A stretch of 64,000 bases of DNA from Parcubacteria group bacterium (GTDB lineage Bacteria; Patescibacteria; Paceibacteria; SW-4-49-11): contig CALRBF010000002.1 of NCBI GenBank assembly GCA_943354045.1, positions 75,403 to 139,402 of the forward strand, written 5' to 3'. The notes beneath the pieces are model-generated. The model was not told the origin of the DNA and did no database searches. It saw only the letters and a program-made list of their open reading frames with translations. Numbering within the stretch: position 1 is the stretch's first letter; each line of letters begins with the position of its first letter. Shown piece by piece: positions 34,831-44,295 of this stretch. The translations under genes and the position numbers were made by a program.

Positions 34831-36660
34831 TTACTTACTAGAAGCAATATCAATAATATGAAGTTGTAATTCTCGATTACCACCCCATTCATTGATTTCT
34901 AGACGGAATACAAGATCAATAATATCATTGCGATGTAATTGATCCAGAACATAAGCAAAATTAAATCCAATAGCAGAAATAGTTAGTGGTCTCCCTGACT
35001 GAGCCTCTGATATTAATTGTAATTTGATATGATTTTGTTCTTTTCCAAGTGGTTTAATATCAGTAATTCTTAATTGGCGTGCCAAAAATATAGGATTTGG
35101 ATTTTGCATTCCAAATGGAGCTAATTTATAAAAAGTATCATACAAATCCCAATCTATAGCTTCAGCAGATAATTCTATATCTATTTTTTTATAAGGAGAT
35201 AAGGTATTAACATCAACTTGTGCACGAATTTGACTTCTTAATGAGTCTTTTACCGCATCAGTTTGATGTGTATCAAAGGATAATCCTGCTGCCTGGCTAT
35301 GTCCTCCTCCTGAAATAATAATATCTTGCATATTTTGTATCGCCTCTGCAATATTGAATTCCGGAATACTCCTGACTGAAGCCACATTATGATGAGATTG
35401 TTCTTGATACAAAATTACTGGCCTATAATATTTTTCCACTAATCTTGAAGCGACTATACCTAATACTCCAATTGACCAATTTTTATCTCCTTCAAAAATA
35501 ACTGATAATTGTGAAATATCCTCATATTGAGCTAATTTTGCTTCTACTTCTTTTAATACCGTATCAGTCAGGCTTTTTCTATGATCATTGAGCTTTTGTA
35601 ATTCTTGAGCTAATTGTTCTGCCTCATCTTTGTCTTGAGTAGTAAAAAGTTTAAAGGCTTGATTGGCATGAGCAATTCTTCCAGCTGCATTAATACGAGG
35701 AGCTATTTGGAATCCTACAGAATAAACACTAATATTCGCTGACTCCACTCCATCAATTTCATCAACTTCCGCAATAATACCAGTTTCTTCAATCAAGGCC
35801 TGTAGACCTATATTTCGGGTCTTAGCGAGCACATATAAACCATATCTTGCCAAAATTCTATTCTCTCCCACAAGTGGCACCATATCTGCAATAGTTCCAA
35901 TAGCAGCTAAATCTAATAGCCATTTTTCATACCCTATGGGAATACCATCATACCCTATTTTAGTTCTAGCTTCACTCAAAAGTGCAGTAATAACCTTAAA
36001 GGCTAGTCCTGCTCCACATAAATCTTTAAAGGGATAAGGGTCTCCTTTTCGCTTTGGAACAATAATTCCAAATGCTGGGGGCATTTCTTCTGGTACGGAG
36101 TGATGGTCTATGACGATAACATCAATTCCTGATTCTTGTATGATTTCAATTTCTTTAGCGCTTCTCACTCCACAATCAACAGTGATTACTATATTAGGTT
36201 TTTGAGACAAAATATAAGCAACTCCTTCATCTTTTAGTCCATATCCTTCTTTATGCCTATCCGGAATATACACTTGAACATAGGTATCAAATTCTGTAGT
36301 ATCTGTATCTCCTAATTGAAATTTACTTTTTTGATTCAAAGCAAAGTATACAGTCTTAAGTCCCTGATATAGAATAGTACTCCCTGTCACTCCATCGGCA
36401 TCATAATCTCCAAAAATAATAATTTTTTCTTTTTTTTGTAAAGCCTCAATAATTTTATTTATGCTTTTTTGCATATCTAATATTAAAAATGGGTTCAATA
36501 AATCTTGATAATCAGCATTGATAAAATTATCAATATCCTTAGTATCCTGAATATCTCTATTCCATAATAATTGTAAAATAATAGGATTTAATTCGGGATA
36601 ACTATTAATAATATCCTTTGTAATAGCTGGCTGTATATGCCATTGATATTTTGATTTCAT
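34831..36660 (-). CDS. recJ: Single-stranded-DNA-specific exonuclease RecJ
   Basis: A 609-residue DHH-superfamily 5'-3' exonuclease acting in recombination and mismatch or base-excision repair. Motif I is FGDYDADGVTGS (Asp85, Asp87, Asp89), motif III is VIDHHSVPE (185-187 DHH), and the DHHA1 region SGGGHSQAAGLSF follows. The C-terminal OB-like domain is present (FGMQNPNPIFLARQL). Complete length for the family. It follows the tandem receiver gene by 7 nt in a minus-strand operon. Confidence 0.95.
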   Translation of the reverse strand: MKSKYQWHIQPAITKDIINSYPELNPIILQLLWNRDIQDTKDIDNFINADYQDLLNPFLILDMQKSINKIIEALQKKEKIIIFGDYDADGVTGSTILYQGLKTVYFALNQKSKFQLGDTDTTEFDTYVQVYIPDRHKEGYGLKDEGVAYILSQKPNIVITVDCGVRSAKEIEIIQESGIDVIVIDHHSVPEEMPPAFGIIVPKRKGDPYPFKDLCGAGLAFKVITALLSEARTKIGYDGIPIGYEKWLLDLAAIGTIADMVPLVGENRILARYGLYVLAKTRNIGLQALIEETGIIAEVDEIDGVESANISVYSVGFQIAPRINAAGRIAHANQAFKLFTTQDKDEAEQLAQELQKLNDHRKSLTDTVLKEVEAKLAQYEDISQLSVIFEGDKNWSIGVLGIVASRLVEKYYRPVILYQEQSHHNVASVRSIPEFNIAEAIQNMQDIIISGGGHSQAAGLSFDTHQTDAVKDSLRSQIRAQVDVNTLSPYKKIDIELSAEAIDWDLYDTFYKLAPFGMQNPNPIFLARQLRITDIKPLGKEQNHIKLQLISEAQSGRPLTISAIGFNFAYVLDQLHRNDIIDLVFRLEINEWGGNRELQLHIIDIASSK

Positions 36661-36667
36661 ATAATAA

Positions 36668-37642
36668 CTATAATTCTGGATGTTTACAATTCAATTCGAT
36701 ACTGAATGTATATGGTTTTGATGTTTGTTGCAAGGTAATGGTAATGGCAGTTGTATCTATATCCTGACATTCTACACAGTCTGCCCCAAAAAATGATTCG
36801 ATAAACTCTGTATAATCGGGAGAATTTTTACTAATAATTAGATTATAACTTTTATCCTTTACCTCTAAAATATCTTGAATTTGACTTACAATATCATTAG
36901 GCGTAGTTTGCCCGCTTATAATAAAATGTTTAACCCCAAGATTTGCAGCATTTTTAATATCCTCTGACCGCCCTAAATGGCTGAATAATACTAGTGGTAT
37001 ACGCTTATATTTTTCCTCTTGCTGTAAAGATTGGAATAACTCAAACCCAGTCATATTTGGCATTTGAATTCCTGAGAATATCAAATCATATACATTTTGT
37101 TTGATTTTAGTTAATGCATCAGCTCCATCCACTGCAGAGTCCACAATAAAATTGGATTCCACCTGAAAGCGGTCAACATATGTTGCACGTATAATTGGAT
37201 CATCTTCTACAACTAGTATATGTGCTCTTGTGATATGACTTATTTTTGACTCTTTACTTTCTATTAAAATATCTCGGATTTTTTGTGTTATATCATTGGG
37301 AGTAGAGTGTGATCTCATAATAAAATATTGTATACCTAAATTATGAGCTGTTTCAATATCTTCTTGCCTTCCCAAATGACTAAATATCACAAATGGTATT
37401 GTTATCCATTCTGCATTATTTTGTAATTTTTGGAATAACTCAAACCCAGTCATATTTGGCATTTGAATTCCCGAAAAGATTAAATCATACTTATTAGTTT
37501 TTATTTTATTCAATCCATCAGCTCCATCTACCGCAGTATCAACAGAAAAATTAGATTCTTGAGATAATCTATCCGAATAAATACTTCGGATTAATTTATC
37601 ATCTTCAATAATGAGAATTTTATATATATTCTTTTCTATCAT
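36668..37642 (-). CDS. Tandem pseudo-receiver protein lacking phosphoacceptor Asp
   Basis: 324 residues: receiver-like domain 1 (about 8-126), a similar domain 2 (about 141-259), and an unrecognised 65-residue tail. Each keeps the acidic pocket (IIEDD, VVEDD) and the switch Ser (FSHLGR). The phosphorylated Asp is Gly in both: YDLIFSGIQMPNMTG, Gly58 and Gly191. The catalytic Lys is also missing (FIMRSHSTPND, FIISGQTTPND). The two domains are 133 residues apart. It should act as a phosphorylation-independent binding module. No histidine kinase is nearby. It lies between eno and recJ. Confidence 0.8.
   Translation of the reverse strand: MIEKNIYKILIIEDDKLIRSIYSDRLSQESNFSVDTAVDGADGLNKIKTNKYDLIFSGIQMPNMTGFELFQKLQNNAEWITIPFVIFSHLGRQEDIETAHNLGIQYFIMRSHSTPNDITQKIRDILIESKESKISHITRAHILVVEDDPIIRATYVDRFQVESNFIVDSAVDGADALTKIKQNVYDLIFSGIQMPNMTGFELFQSLQQEEKYKRIPLVLFSHLGRSEDIKNAANLGVKHFIISGQTTPNDIVSQIQDILEVKDKSYNLIISKNSPDYTEFIESFFGADCVECQDIDTTAITITLQQTSKPYTFSIELNCKHPEL
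37031..37072 (-). repeat. Exact 42-nt repeat inside receiver domain 2
   Basis: Identical over 42 bases to 37430-37471, exactly 399 bp (133 codons) away, matching the domain offset. It encodes the segment around QMPNMTGFELFQ. Confidence 0.9.
37430..37471 (-). repeat. Exact 42-nt repeat inside receiver domain 1
   Basis: Partner of 37031-37072. Flanking DNA has diverged, so the identity points to recent duplication or gene conversion of the core. Confidence 0.9.
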
Positions 37643-37653
37643 AATAATATGAA

Positions 37654-38895
37654 TTAATAGGATATCTCTAATAGTCGATTATATTTACTTACTCGCTCAG
37701 CTCTAGCTGGAGCTCCAGACTTCATATATGCTGAGCGGCTCGCTACAGCTAAATCCGAGATAAAGGTATCGATGGTTTCACCACTACGATGTGATATCAT
37801 GGTAGTAAATTGATTTTGATGGGCTAATTGAATAGCATCAATTACTTCAGTTAAAGTTCCAATTTGATTAGGCTTAATCAAAACAGAATTACATAACTGT
37901 TTATCAATGGCTTCTTGAATACGTCGTGTATTAGTAACTAACAAATCATCACCTACTAATCGAATTCCTGGAGTAATAGTTTGCTGGAATACTTGCCAAG
38001 CGGTATAATCATCTTCTGCAAAAGGATCCTCCAGGGAAATAATCGGATATTGTTGTATCCAATTCTGATAAATACCTGAGAGCTCTGAAGCAGTATACTG
38101 TTGTTTATCAAGAGTATAGAGATTGGTTTCAACCGAGAAAAGCTCAGTAGCAGCAGCATCAAGAGCAATACTACAATCTTCTCCTGGAATATATCCAGCT
38201 TCTGTAATAGCTTGCACCAATAATTTCAAGCCCTCTTCATTATTTTGTAAATGAGGAGCAAATCCTCCCTCATCACCAACAGCCGTCACTTGTCCTTGTT
38301 TTGCTAAAATCTTTTTTAGAGTATGATAAATTTCAGAAGCAAGACGAATATTCTCGGCTATGGAATCTTTTTGAGGCATTATCATATATTCTTGTATATC
38401 TAGACCAGAATCTGCATGCTTACCCCCATTTAATACATTAAATCCAATTTGAGGAAATACCTTATCTATACCCGTGTCATTACCGTATAATTCTCGAATA
38501 TATTGATATAATTGTTTTTTTTGTGAAATAGCAGTAGCACGAGCAAGAGCTAAAGACACTGCCAATATAGCATTTGCTCCAAGTCTTGCTTTATTTGGAG
38601 TTCCATCTAATGCTATTAAGATATTATCTAATTCTCTTTGTTTCGCACTATCTTTACCGATGAGAGCAGCTGCAATTTCTGTATTAATATTATGTACTGC
38701 TTGTAATACTCCCTGACCATGATAACGCTTTTCATCTTTATCTCTCAGTTCAACAGCTTCATGAGCTCCAGTAGAAGCTCCCGAGGGAACATAGGCTCTT
38801 GCTTGTGTTCCATCCTCTAATTCTACCAAACTAGCAGTAGTAGGATTTCCTCTCGAATCTAATATTTCATAGCCAAAAACATTCTTGATTATCAT
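37654..38895 (-). CDS. eno: Enolase
   Basis: 413 residues. It interconverts 2-phosphoglycerate and phosphoenolpyruvate. Signatures present: SGASTGAHEAVELRD, NGGKHADSGLDIQEYMIMP, GDEGGFAP with the catalytic Glu, SLEDPFAEDD, the catalytic Lys in VLIKPNQIGTL, and SHRSGETID. Slightly short compared with the usual 425-432. It lies between the RodZ-like gene (5-nt gap) and the pseudo-receiver gene (11-nt gap), the only glycolytic enzyme of this operon. Confidence 0.97.
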   Translation of the reverse strand: MIIKNVFGYEILDSRGNPTTASLVELEDGTQARAYVPSGASTGAHEAVELRDKDEKRYHGQGVLQAVHNINTEIAAALIGKDSAKQRELDNILIALDGTPNKARLGANAILAVSLALARATAISQKKQLYQYIRELYGNDTGIDKVFPQIGFNVLNGGKHADSGLDIQEYMIMPQKDSIAENIRLASEIYHTLKKILAKQGQVTAVGDEGGFAPHLQNNEEGLKLLVQAITEAGYIPGEDCSIALDAAATELFSVETNLYTLDKQQYTASELSGIYQNWIQQYPIISLEDPFAEDDYTAWQVFQQTITPGIRLVGDDLLVTNTRRIQEAIDKQLCNSVLIKPNQIGTLTEVIDAIQLAHQNQFTTMISHRSGETIDTFISDLAVASRSAYMKSGAPARAERVSKYNRLLEISY

Positions 38896-38900
38896 AGTAT

Positions 38901-39530
38901 TTATTGTTTATACACAATTTTTTGTGTTATTTTTAGTGGTTTATTATCTTTTGAAACTTGTAATTCTAATCGATTCTCTCCATCTCTTAGAGATAAGACT
39001 ATTTCAAACTTTCCATCTTCTTTGAGTATAACCTTTTGTCCATTCAAAGTCAATTGTCCTGCTCTTGATATATTTCCTGTCAAAGTATATTGGCTAGTTT
39101 GATTAATTTCATAAGTATCTTTATTATTGAGTGTTAATACAGGTGTATACCCTAATTGATATACTTGTACACCTAGATATATTGTAATAATCAATCCTAT
39201 AGTAATACCTATGGACATTCGCATCATAGTATGACTAATAATGAGTTTAGGCTTTGTTTTTTGTTGATCTAATTGATGTATATAACTGTCATATTCTTGA
39301 TGATATAATTCAATCAGAATATTATATTTCAGTCCAAATACATAGCTAAGTCTTTTTATAATAGGAAAAGGTTGATTTAATGAAGTAAATTCATAATAAT
39401 CCCCCTTTTCAAGAGCAATGAGGTATTTTTCTTCAACAGATAATTTATCCGCTAATTGTTCTGTGGTCAAATTAGACTTTAGCCTATATTTTGTCAATAC
39501 ATATCCTAATGTAATTTTCTCTTTACTCAT
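38901..39530 (-). CDS. RodZ-like protein: HTH, one helix, outside domain
   Basis: 209 residues from the ATG at 39530. This start overlaps the ftsK stop by 8 nt (ATGAGTAA); a longer frame would overlap ftsK by 68 nt and is rejected. A Cro/C1-type helix-turn-helix (about 8-65, TTEQLADKLSVEEKYLIALEKG), a basic linker, one membrane helix (about 105-127) and a beta-rich outside domain follow. This is the layout of RodZ, the link between the cell-shape cytoskeleton and the wall. MreB is not in the window, so the exact role is inferred. Confidence 0.7.
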   Translation of the reverse strand: MSKEKITLGYVLTKYRLKSNLTTEQLADKLSVEEKYLIALEKGDYYEFTSLNQPFPIIKRLSYVFGLKYNILIELYHQEYDSYIHQLDQQKTKPKLIISHTMMRMSIGITIGLIITIYLGVQVYQLGYTPVLTLNNKDTYEINQTSQYTLTGNISRAGQLTLNGQKVILKEDGKFEIVLSLRDGENRLELQVSKDNKPLKITQKIVYKQ

Positions 39531-41676
39531 TTTCTTCAATATATCCATCTGTAAATACCTCTCTTGGTTTTGAACCTTCAGCAGGACCAACTATTCCTGC
39601 CTCTTCTAATTCATCCAATAGTCTAGCTGCCCTGGCATATCCAACTTTTAATCTTCTTTGCAATAATGATGCTGAGCCCTTACCTGTCTGTAATACTAAA
39701 TCTTTTGCTTGCTCAAATAATGCATCTGTTCCCTCTCCATAATCCACTCCCCCATCATGATATATTTGCTTTGGAGTATCAGCTTCTGTAATAGCAAGAT
39801 TATATTCATTTTCCCCCTGACTTTTGAGCCATTCTACAACTGCTTTCACTTCATGTTCGGGTACAAATGCTCCTTGTATACGCTGTGGTTTCCCAAGATC
39901 ACCTCCAAGGAATAACATATCCCCCATTCCTAATAATTTTTCGGCTCCCATCATATCCAAAACTGTTCTTGAATCTATTTGAGAAGCTACTTGAAAACTT
40001 ACACGAGATGGTAAATTAGCTTTAATAAGACCCGTGATAACATCCGTAGAAGGTCTTTGTGTAGCAAGAATAAGATGTATTCCTACTGCTCTTGCCATTT
40101 GTGCAATACGTACAATAGAACCCTCAACTTCTTTTTTATGACTACTCATCAAATCAGCAAGCTCATCAATTACCACTACAATAAATGGCATTATTTCATA
40201 TTCCGGCTCATTTTCATCAATTTTGAGAGAACCAGAGGCAACTTTTTCATTATAGGTAAAAATATTACGAGAACCAAGACGAGCTAATACTTCATAACGT
40301 CTTTCCATTTCTGTTACACACCAATTAAGAGCATTCATTGCCTTATCAGGGCTTACAATAGCTGGAGTTAAAAGATGAGGAATACCATTATAAGTGGACA
40401 ATTCTACTCGTTTTGGATCAATAAAGATGAATTTGAGTTTAGATGGAGGGTTTTTGTATAACATACTCAATATCATAGCATTCAATCCCATAGATTTACC
40501 GGCTCCAGTTGCTCCTGCAATTAATAAATGAGGCATTTTTTCTAGCGGAAATACAATAACTTTATTCATCACATCAAGTCCAAGTGCAAGTGGTAAATGG
40601 AAATCATTCTCATTAAATTCTTTTGATTCAAAAATATTTCGAATTCTCACGGTAGCTCTTTTGGCATTTGGAGTCTCTACCCCCACATATGACATCCCTG
40701 GAATAGGTGCCTCTATACGAATAGCCTGAGCTGCCATTGCAAGAGCCAAATCACTTTGTAATGATGTAATACGAGATAATTTAATACCATTAGAAGGTCT
40801 CAACATAAATCGAGTCACTGATGGGCCAACATCTATTTTTCCCATTTCTACCTCAATACCAAATGTGGATAAAGTACTTTTAATAATGTCTGAACTTTTT
40901 TTGGTATCTCCACTTTGGGCGACATCATCTGATTTACCTTTTTCTAGTAAATCCACTGTGGGAAGATTGAATTGGCTTTCGGTCATCCATTCTGGAGTTT
41001 TAGGAATTACAGCACTTTTATCAGTAACTTTTTTGGGACTTAATTCATCTTCATCCTCTGAATCTTGATTAAATATTCGAGTGTTTTCTGGCTTTACCTC
41101 TGTGGTATCATTAGGATTAATTGCAATTGTGTTTTCAGTAGTATCAGGAGCAAATATTTCTTTTATCCAATCAAGAATACCATCAAGATGAATAGCTTGA
41201 TTCATAACAATAATACCCGCCGTAATAAACCCTGTTATTAAGGCAATAAGACCTCCCCAATAGCCAAATATATATTGTACTCCTATACTTACATAATACC
41301 CTATATATCCACCCCCGATACTTTTTTTTGCCGCGCTTAATGATTCTTTTACATCCTGAAATTGTATTAATTGTATGAGTCCCAATAATAATAATAGACC
41401 AATAATTAATACAAATAGTTTAAAATAATATAATCCCCTATCCTTTGGGCGAGCTAATAATGTAAGACCTATATAAAGTAAGGCAAATGGTAATATAAAT
41501 TTACCTATACCAAAAAGAAATCCAATACCCCCATTGAGCCCCCTTCCAAAAATACCAGCCGATGAAAAAAATGATAAGAAACTTAATAAAGCAAATGCAA
41601 TTAATATAACGCCAACTATAGATCTTTTAGCTTCTGATTTGATTTTGGGTTTTGTGGCTGTTTGCTTTTTTGGCAT
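39523..41676 (-). CDS. ftsK: DNA translocase FtsK/SpoIIIE
   Basis: 717 residues. Four N-terminal membrane helices (about 20-175), a short charged linker (about 190-250), and the RecA-like motor with Walker A GATGAGKS (388-395) and Walker B FIVVVIDELADLM. The C-terminal gamma winged helix (SASLLQRRLKVGYARAARLL) reads KOPS-type sequences. It pumps chromosome ends away from the closing septum. The linker is far shorter than in E. coli. It follows the HIT gene by one base and is coupled to the RodZ-like gene. Confidence 0.96.
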   Translation of the reverse strand: MPKKQTATKPKIKSEAKRSIVGVILIAFALLSFLSFFSSAGIFGRGLNGGIGFLFGIGKFILPFALLYIGLTLLARPKDRGLYYFKLFVLIIGLLLLLGLIQLIQFQDVKESLSAAKKSIGGGYIGYYVSIGVQYIFGYWGGLIALITGFITAGIIVMNQAIHLDGILDWIKEIFAPDTTENTIAINPNDTTEVKPENTRIFNQDSEDEDELSPKKVTDKSAVIPKTPEWMTESQFNLPTVDLLEKGKSDDVAQSGDTKKSSDIIKSTLSTFGIEVEMGKIDVGPSVTRFMLRPSNGIKLSRITSLQSDLALAMAAQAIRIEAPIPGMSYVGVETPNAKRATVRIRNIFESKEFNENDFHLPLALGLDVMNKVIVFPLEKMPHLLIAGATGAGKSMGLNAMILSMLYKNPPSKLKFIFIDPKRVELSTYNGIPHLLTPAIVSPDKAMNALNWCVTEMERRYEVLARLGSRNIFTYNEKVASGSLKIDENEPEYEIMPFIVVVIDELADLMSSHKKEVEGSIVRIAQMARAVGIHLILATQRPSTDVITGLIKANLPSRVSFQVASQIDSRTVLDMMGAEKLLGMGDMLFLGGDLGKPQRIQGAFVPEHEVKAVVEWLKSQGENEYNLAITEADTPKQIYHDGGVDYGEGTDALFEQAKDLVLQTGKGSASLLQRRLKVGYARAARLLDELEEAGIVGPAEGSKPREVFTDGYIEENE

Positions 41677-41677
41677 A

Positions 41678-42055
41678 TTATTGTTTAAATTCTTGTTGTA
41701 ATTGCTGTATATCTGTTTCCTTGATTTGAGATGAAGCCTCTAAATCTCCAGCCTGATTAATAGGGATGAGATGAATATGCACATGACTTACTTCTAATCC
41801 TTCTACTTTAATTCCTATTTTTTTGGCTCCTGTAATCTTTTGTAATCGAGTCGCTATCTTTTTTACATAATCCCATAATTCATGGTAAACTTCACTATCT
41901 AAATCAAAAATATAATCTATTTCTTGATAAGGAATAACCAGTAAATGTCCTAATTGAGCAGGATTATTGCTATGTATTACAAAAAACTTACCATTATCAT
42001 CAAATATAATTCCTGGAATTTCTTTATTTCTTATTTTCGTAAATACACTTACCAT
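41678..42055 (-). CDS. HIT-family nucleotide hydrolase/transferase
   Basis: 125 residues. The histidine triad is HVHIHLIP (HxHxH, about 91-98), with the family start KIRNKEIPGIIFDDN and GHLLVIPYQEIDYIFDL. HIT proteins act on nucleoside phosphoramidates or dinucleotides; the substrate cannot be told here. First gene of the HIT-ftsK-rodZ-eno-receiver-recJ unit. Confidence 0.9.
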   Translation of the reverse strand: MVSVFTKIRNKEIPGIIFDDNGKFFVIHSNNPAQLGHLLVIPYQEIDYIFDLDSEVYHELWDYVKKIATRLQKITGAKKIGIKVEGLEVSHVHIHLIPINQAGDLEASSQIKETDIQQLQQEFKQ

Positions 42056-42077
42056 ATAGCATCTATTGAATAGATAT

Positions 42078-42105
42078 AGTATATCATATTATTTATTACT
42101 TACAA
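42078..42105 (-). promoter_or_regulatory. Promoter of the HIT-ftsK operon
   Basis: Minus-strand TTGTAA (42105-42100), 16-nt spacer, TATACT (42083-42078) within TGATATACT, 22 nt before the ATG. It fills the 50-nt gap after dprA. Confidence 0.55.
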
Positions 42106-43203
42106 TTATTTTATATTCATAATCAAAGTATATTCACCTTGTTCTCCCTGACGAATAATACCTGATAATTCCATAATGGATAATATTGCCATCAAATCCA
42201 TAATTTCTTGTGAGGTTTTCTCGGCTAATACTTCTATCACCATTGGCTCTTGTATCAAATACTGTATTATTACTTGTTGTTCTGGGCTAAATTCAGATAA
42301 TGCAAAACTCGCTATAATTGCCTCAATATTAAATATATTCAAAATATCCTGAGTTTCAGTTACCAAATAAGCTCCCTGCTTAATAAGGGCATTTGTTCCT
42401 TCACTATTTTTCACATCAATATTACCTGGTATAGCAAAAACATCTCTATTTTGCTCAAGAGCATATTGCACCGTTGTCATAGTACCACTTTTAATCGGAG
42501 CTTCTATTACTAATATTCCACGAGCGAGTCCACTCACAATACGATTGCGTAATATAAAATTCTCACGCCTTGGTTTACTCAAAGGAGGAAATTCACTAAT
42601 CAAAGCACCTCCCCCAGCAATAATAGCTTGAGCAAGTCTCTGATTTGATTGTGGATAAAGAGCCCTAGCGGATATACCTCCTCCCAATACCGCTATTGTT
42701 TTACTTTTACCATCAAGGCAGCCCCTATGAGCAATACTATCAATACCAAGGGCAAGTCCACTAATAATTGGGAGCCCCAGCTCCGACAATTCTTTACTCA
42801 TTTTCTCTGCGATATGAGCTCCATAATTGGTATATTTGCGAGTACCCACAATAGCAAGAGCATTATCTATACCTGTAATATCTCCCTTTATATATAATAC
42901 TATTGGGGGTACAGCAATTTGAGATAATCTCTCAGGGTAATCAGCATCTCCAAAAGCAATTACATGTATTCCTTCTGATTGTAAATATTTCTCTTCTTGT
43001 ATAAGAAAATTATCTTTATCTAATGATTCAAACTCAGTATACCAATCAAATTTTGTTCTTGGGGAAAAAATTTTCTTAAAATCTTCTAAGACACCTTCCC
43101 TCCATAATTTTTCTGCCCCTATCTTCTGAATAGCAGATAAAGCCTTTGGACCAATTTGAGGAAATGTATTAAAACAATGTAAACTCAAGGCTTTAATATT
43201 CAT
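42106..43203 (-). CDS. dprA: DNA-protecting protein DprA
   Basis: 365 residues. The Rossmann-like SMF core is intact: VGTRKYTNYGAHIAEKM, ISGLALGIDSIAHRGCL, AVLGGGISARALYPQSN, GALISEFPPL and RNRIVSGLARGILVIEA. A C-terminal winged-helix domain follows. DprA loads RecA on incoming single strands during natural transformation. CPR bacteria are thought to take up DNA, so this gene fits, but no com genes lie in the window. It diverges from the Sua5-type gene. Confidence 0.93.
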   Translation of the reverse strand: MNIKALSLHCFNTFPQIGPKALSAIQKIGAEKLWREGVLEDFKKIFSPRTKFDWYTEFESLDKDNFLIQEEKYLQSEGIHVIAFGDADYPERLSQIAVPPIVLYIKGDITGIDNALAIVGTRKYTNYGAHIAEKMSKELSELGLPIISGLALGIDSIAHRGCLDGKSKTIAVLGGGISARALYPQSNQRLAQAIIAGGGALISEFPPLSKPRRENFILRNRIVSGLARGILVIEAPIKSGTMTTVQYALEQNRDVFAIPGNIDVKNSEGTNALIKQGAYLVTETQDILNIFNIEAIIASFALSEFSPEQQVIIQYLIQEPMVIEVLAEKTSQEIMDLMAILSIMELSGIIRQGEQGEYTLIMNIK

Positions 43204-43217
43204 ATTTTATTTTAGAA

Positions 43218-43246
43218 TTGATATTGATTATAATATATTGTATACT
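43218..43246 (+). promoter_or_regulatory. Promoter of the Sua5/TsaC gene
   Basis: TTGATA (43218-43223), 17-nt spacer, TATACT (43241-43246), 23 nt before the ATG. It lies in the 66-bp divergent gap shared with dprA. Confidence 0.7.
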
Positions 43247-43269
43247 ATTGCAACATATTATATCTCTAT

Positions 43270-44250
43270 ATGAATCATATCCTAAAGTCACAAGTACGGC
43301 AAGCGGTATCCATTATTAAAAACGGGGGTATTATAGCTTTTCCTACTGAAACTGTATATGGACTTGGTGCTAATGTATTTGATAAAAAAGCAATACAAAA
43401 AATATTTGATGCTAAGAATCGTCCAGCAGATAATCCTCTCATTGTACATATTAGTTCACTTGAAATGCTCAATCAACTTGTTACGTATATTTCTCCAAAG
43501 AATAAAAAACTCATTGATGCTTTTTGGCCTGGGCCTTTGGGGATTGTATTTCCTAAATCTGAATTTGTACCTGATATTGTAACGGCTGGACTAGATACTG
43601 TTGTGATACGATTTCCCGATCATCCCATTGCTCAATATTTTATATCTGAATGCAATATTCCTATTGCTGCCCCATCAGTCAATCCTTCAGGAAAACCAAG
43701 CTCAACTCATCACAATCATATTATTGATTATTTTGGTAAAAATGTATTTGTCATTGAAGGAGATTTTAGTACTATTGGATTAGAATCTAGCGTTATTACT
43801 ACTATTAATAAACCAACTATATTAAGGCAAGGTACCATATCTCAAGCTGATATACAAAATATATTAAAAGTACCGATATATATTGCTGAAAAAAACACAT
43901 CTACCGTACAATCTCCTGGGATGAAATATAAACATTATGCCCCTAATGCTCCTATAAAACTAATCCCCCTTGAAGAAAATATTATATCTATAATTCAGGA
44001 TTATATCAAAGACGAATATCGTATTGGGGCACTTGTATCTTCTGAAAATTATACACAGCTTCCCCCTAATAGTATTGGATTTAATCTTGGTAGCCAAAAT
44101 GATTATGCGGAGATATCTGCTCATTTGTATGATGGATTGCATTTCTTTGATTCTCAAAATATCGATATTATTATTGCTGAGAGTTTTCAACCAATTGGAA
44201 TAGGTGTTGCTATTATGGATAGGCTTTCAAGAGCCGCCTCCACTCATTAA
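43270..44250 (+). CDS. tsaC: Threonylcarbamoyl-AMP synthase, Sua5 type
   Basis: 326 residues: a YrdC/TsaC catalytic domain (GGIIAFPTETVYGLGANV, KNRPADNPLIVHI, PIAAPSVNPSGKPSSTHH) plus the C-terminal Sua5 domain (SPGMKYKHYAPNAPI onward). It makes threonylcarbamoyl-AMP for t6A37 of ANN-decoding tRNAs. The two-domain form distinguishes Sua5 from the short TsaC. Other t6A genes (tsaB, tsaD, tsaE) are not in the window. Confidence 0.93.
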   Translation: MNHILKSQVRQAVSIIKNGGIIAFPTETVYGLGANVFDKKAIQKIFDAKNRPADNPLIVHISSLEMLNQLVTYISPKNKKLIDAFWPGPLGIVFPKSEFVPDIVTAGLDTVVIRFPDHPIAQYFISECNIPIAAPSVNPSGKPSSTHHNHIIDYFGKNVFVIEGDFSTIGLESSVITTINKPTILRQGTISQADIQNILKVPIYIAEKNTSTVQSPGMKYKHYAPNAPIKLIPLEENIISIIQDYIKDEYRIGALVSSENYTQLPPNSIGFNLGSQNDYAEISAHLYDGLHFFDSQNIDIIIAESFQPIGIGVAIMDRLSRAASTH

Positions 44251-44258
44251 TAACAATA

Positions 44259-44267
44259 TGATATAAT
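44259..44267 (+). promoter_or_regulatory. Extended -10 promoter of the 44296 gene
   Basis: TGATATAAT, a TGN-extended perfect -10, ending 28 nt before the ATG at 44296. No convincing -35. Confidence 0.45.
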
Positions 44268-44295
44268 AGTTTTATACTAAGATTAAATATATAAT

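Noticed and set aside
38901..39590. Longer RodZ-like frame overlapping ftsK by 68 nt
   Set aside because: The inner ATG at 39530 gives the typical RodZ start and an 8-nt coupling overlap.
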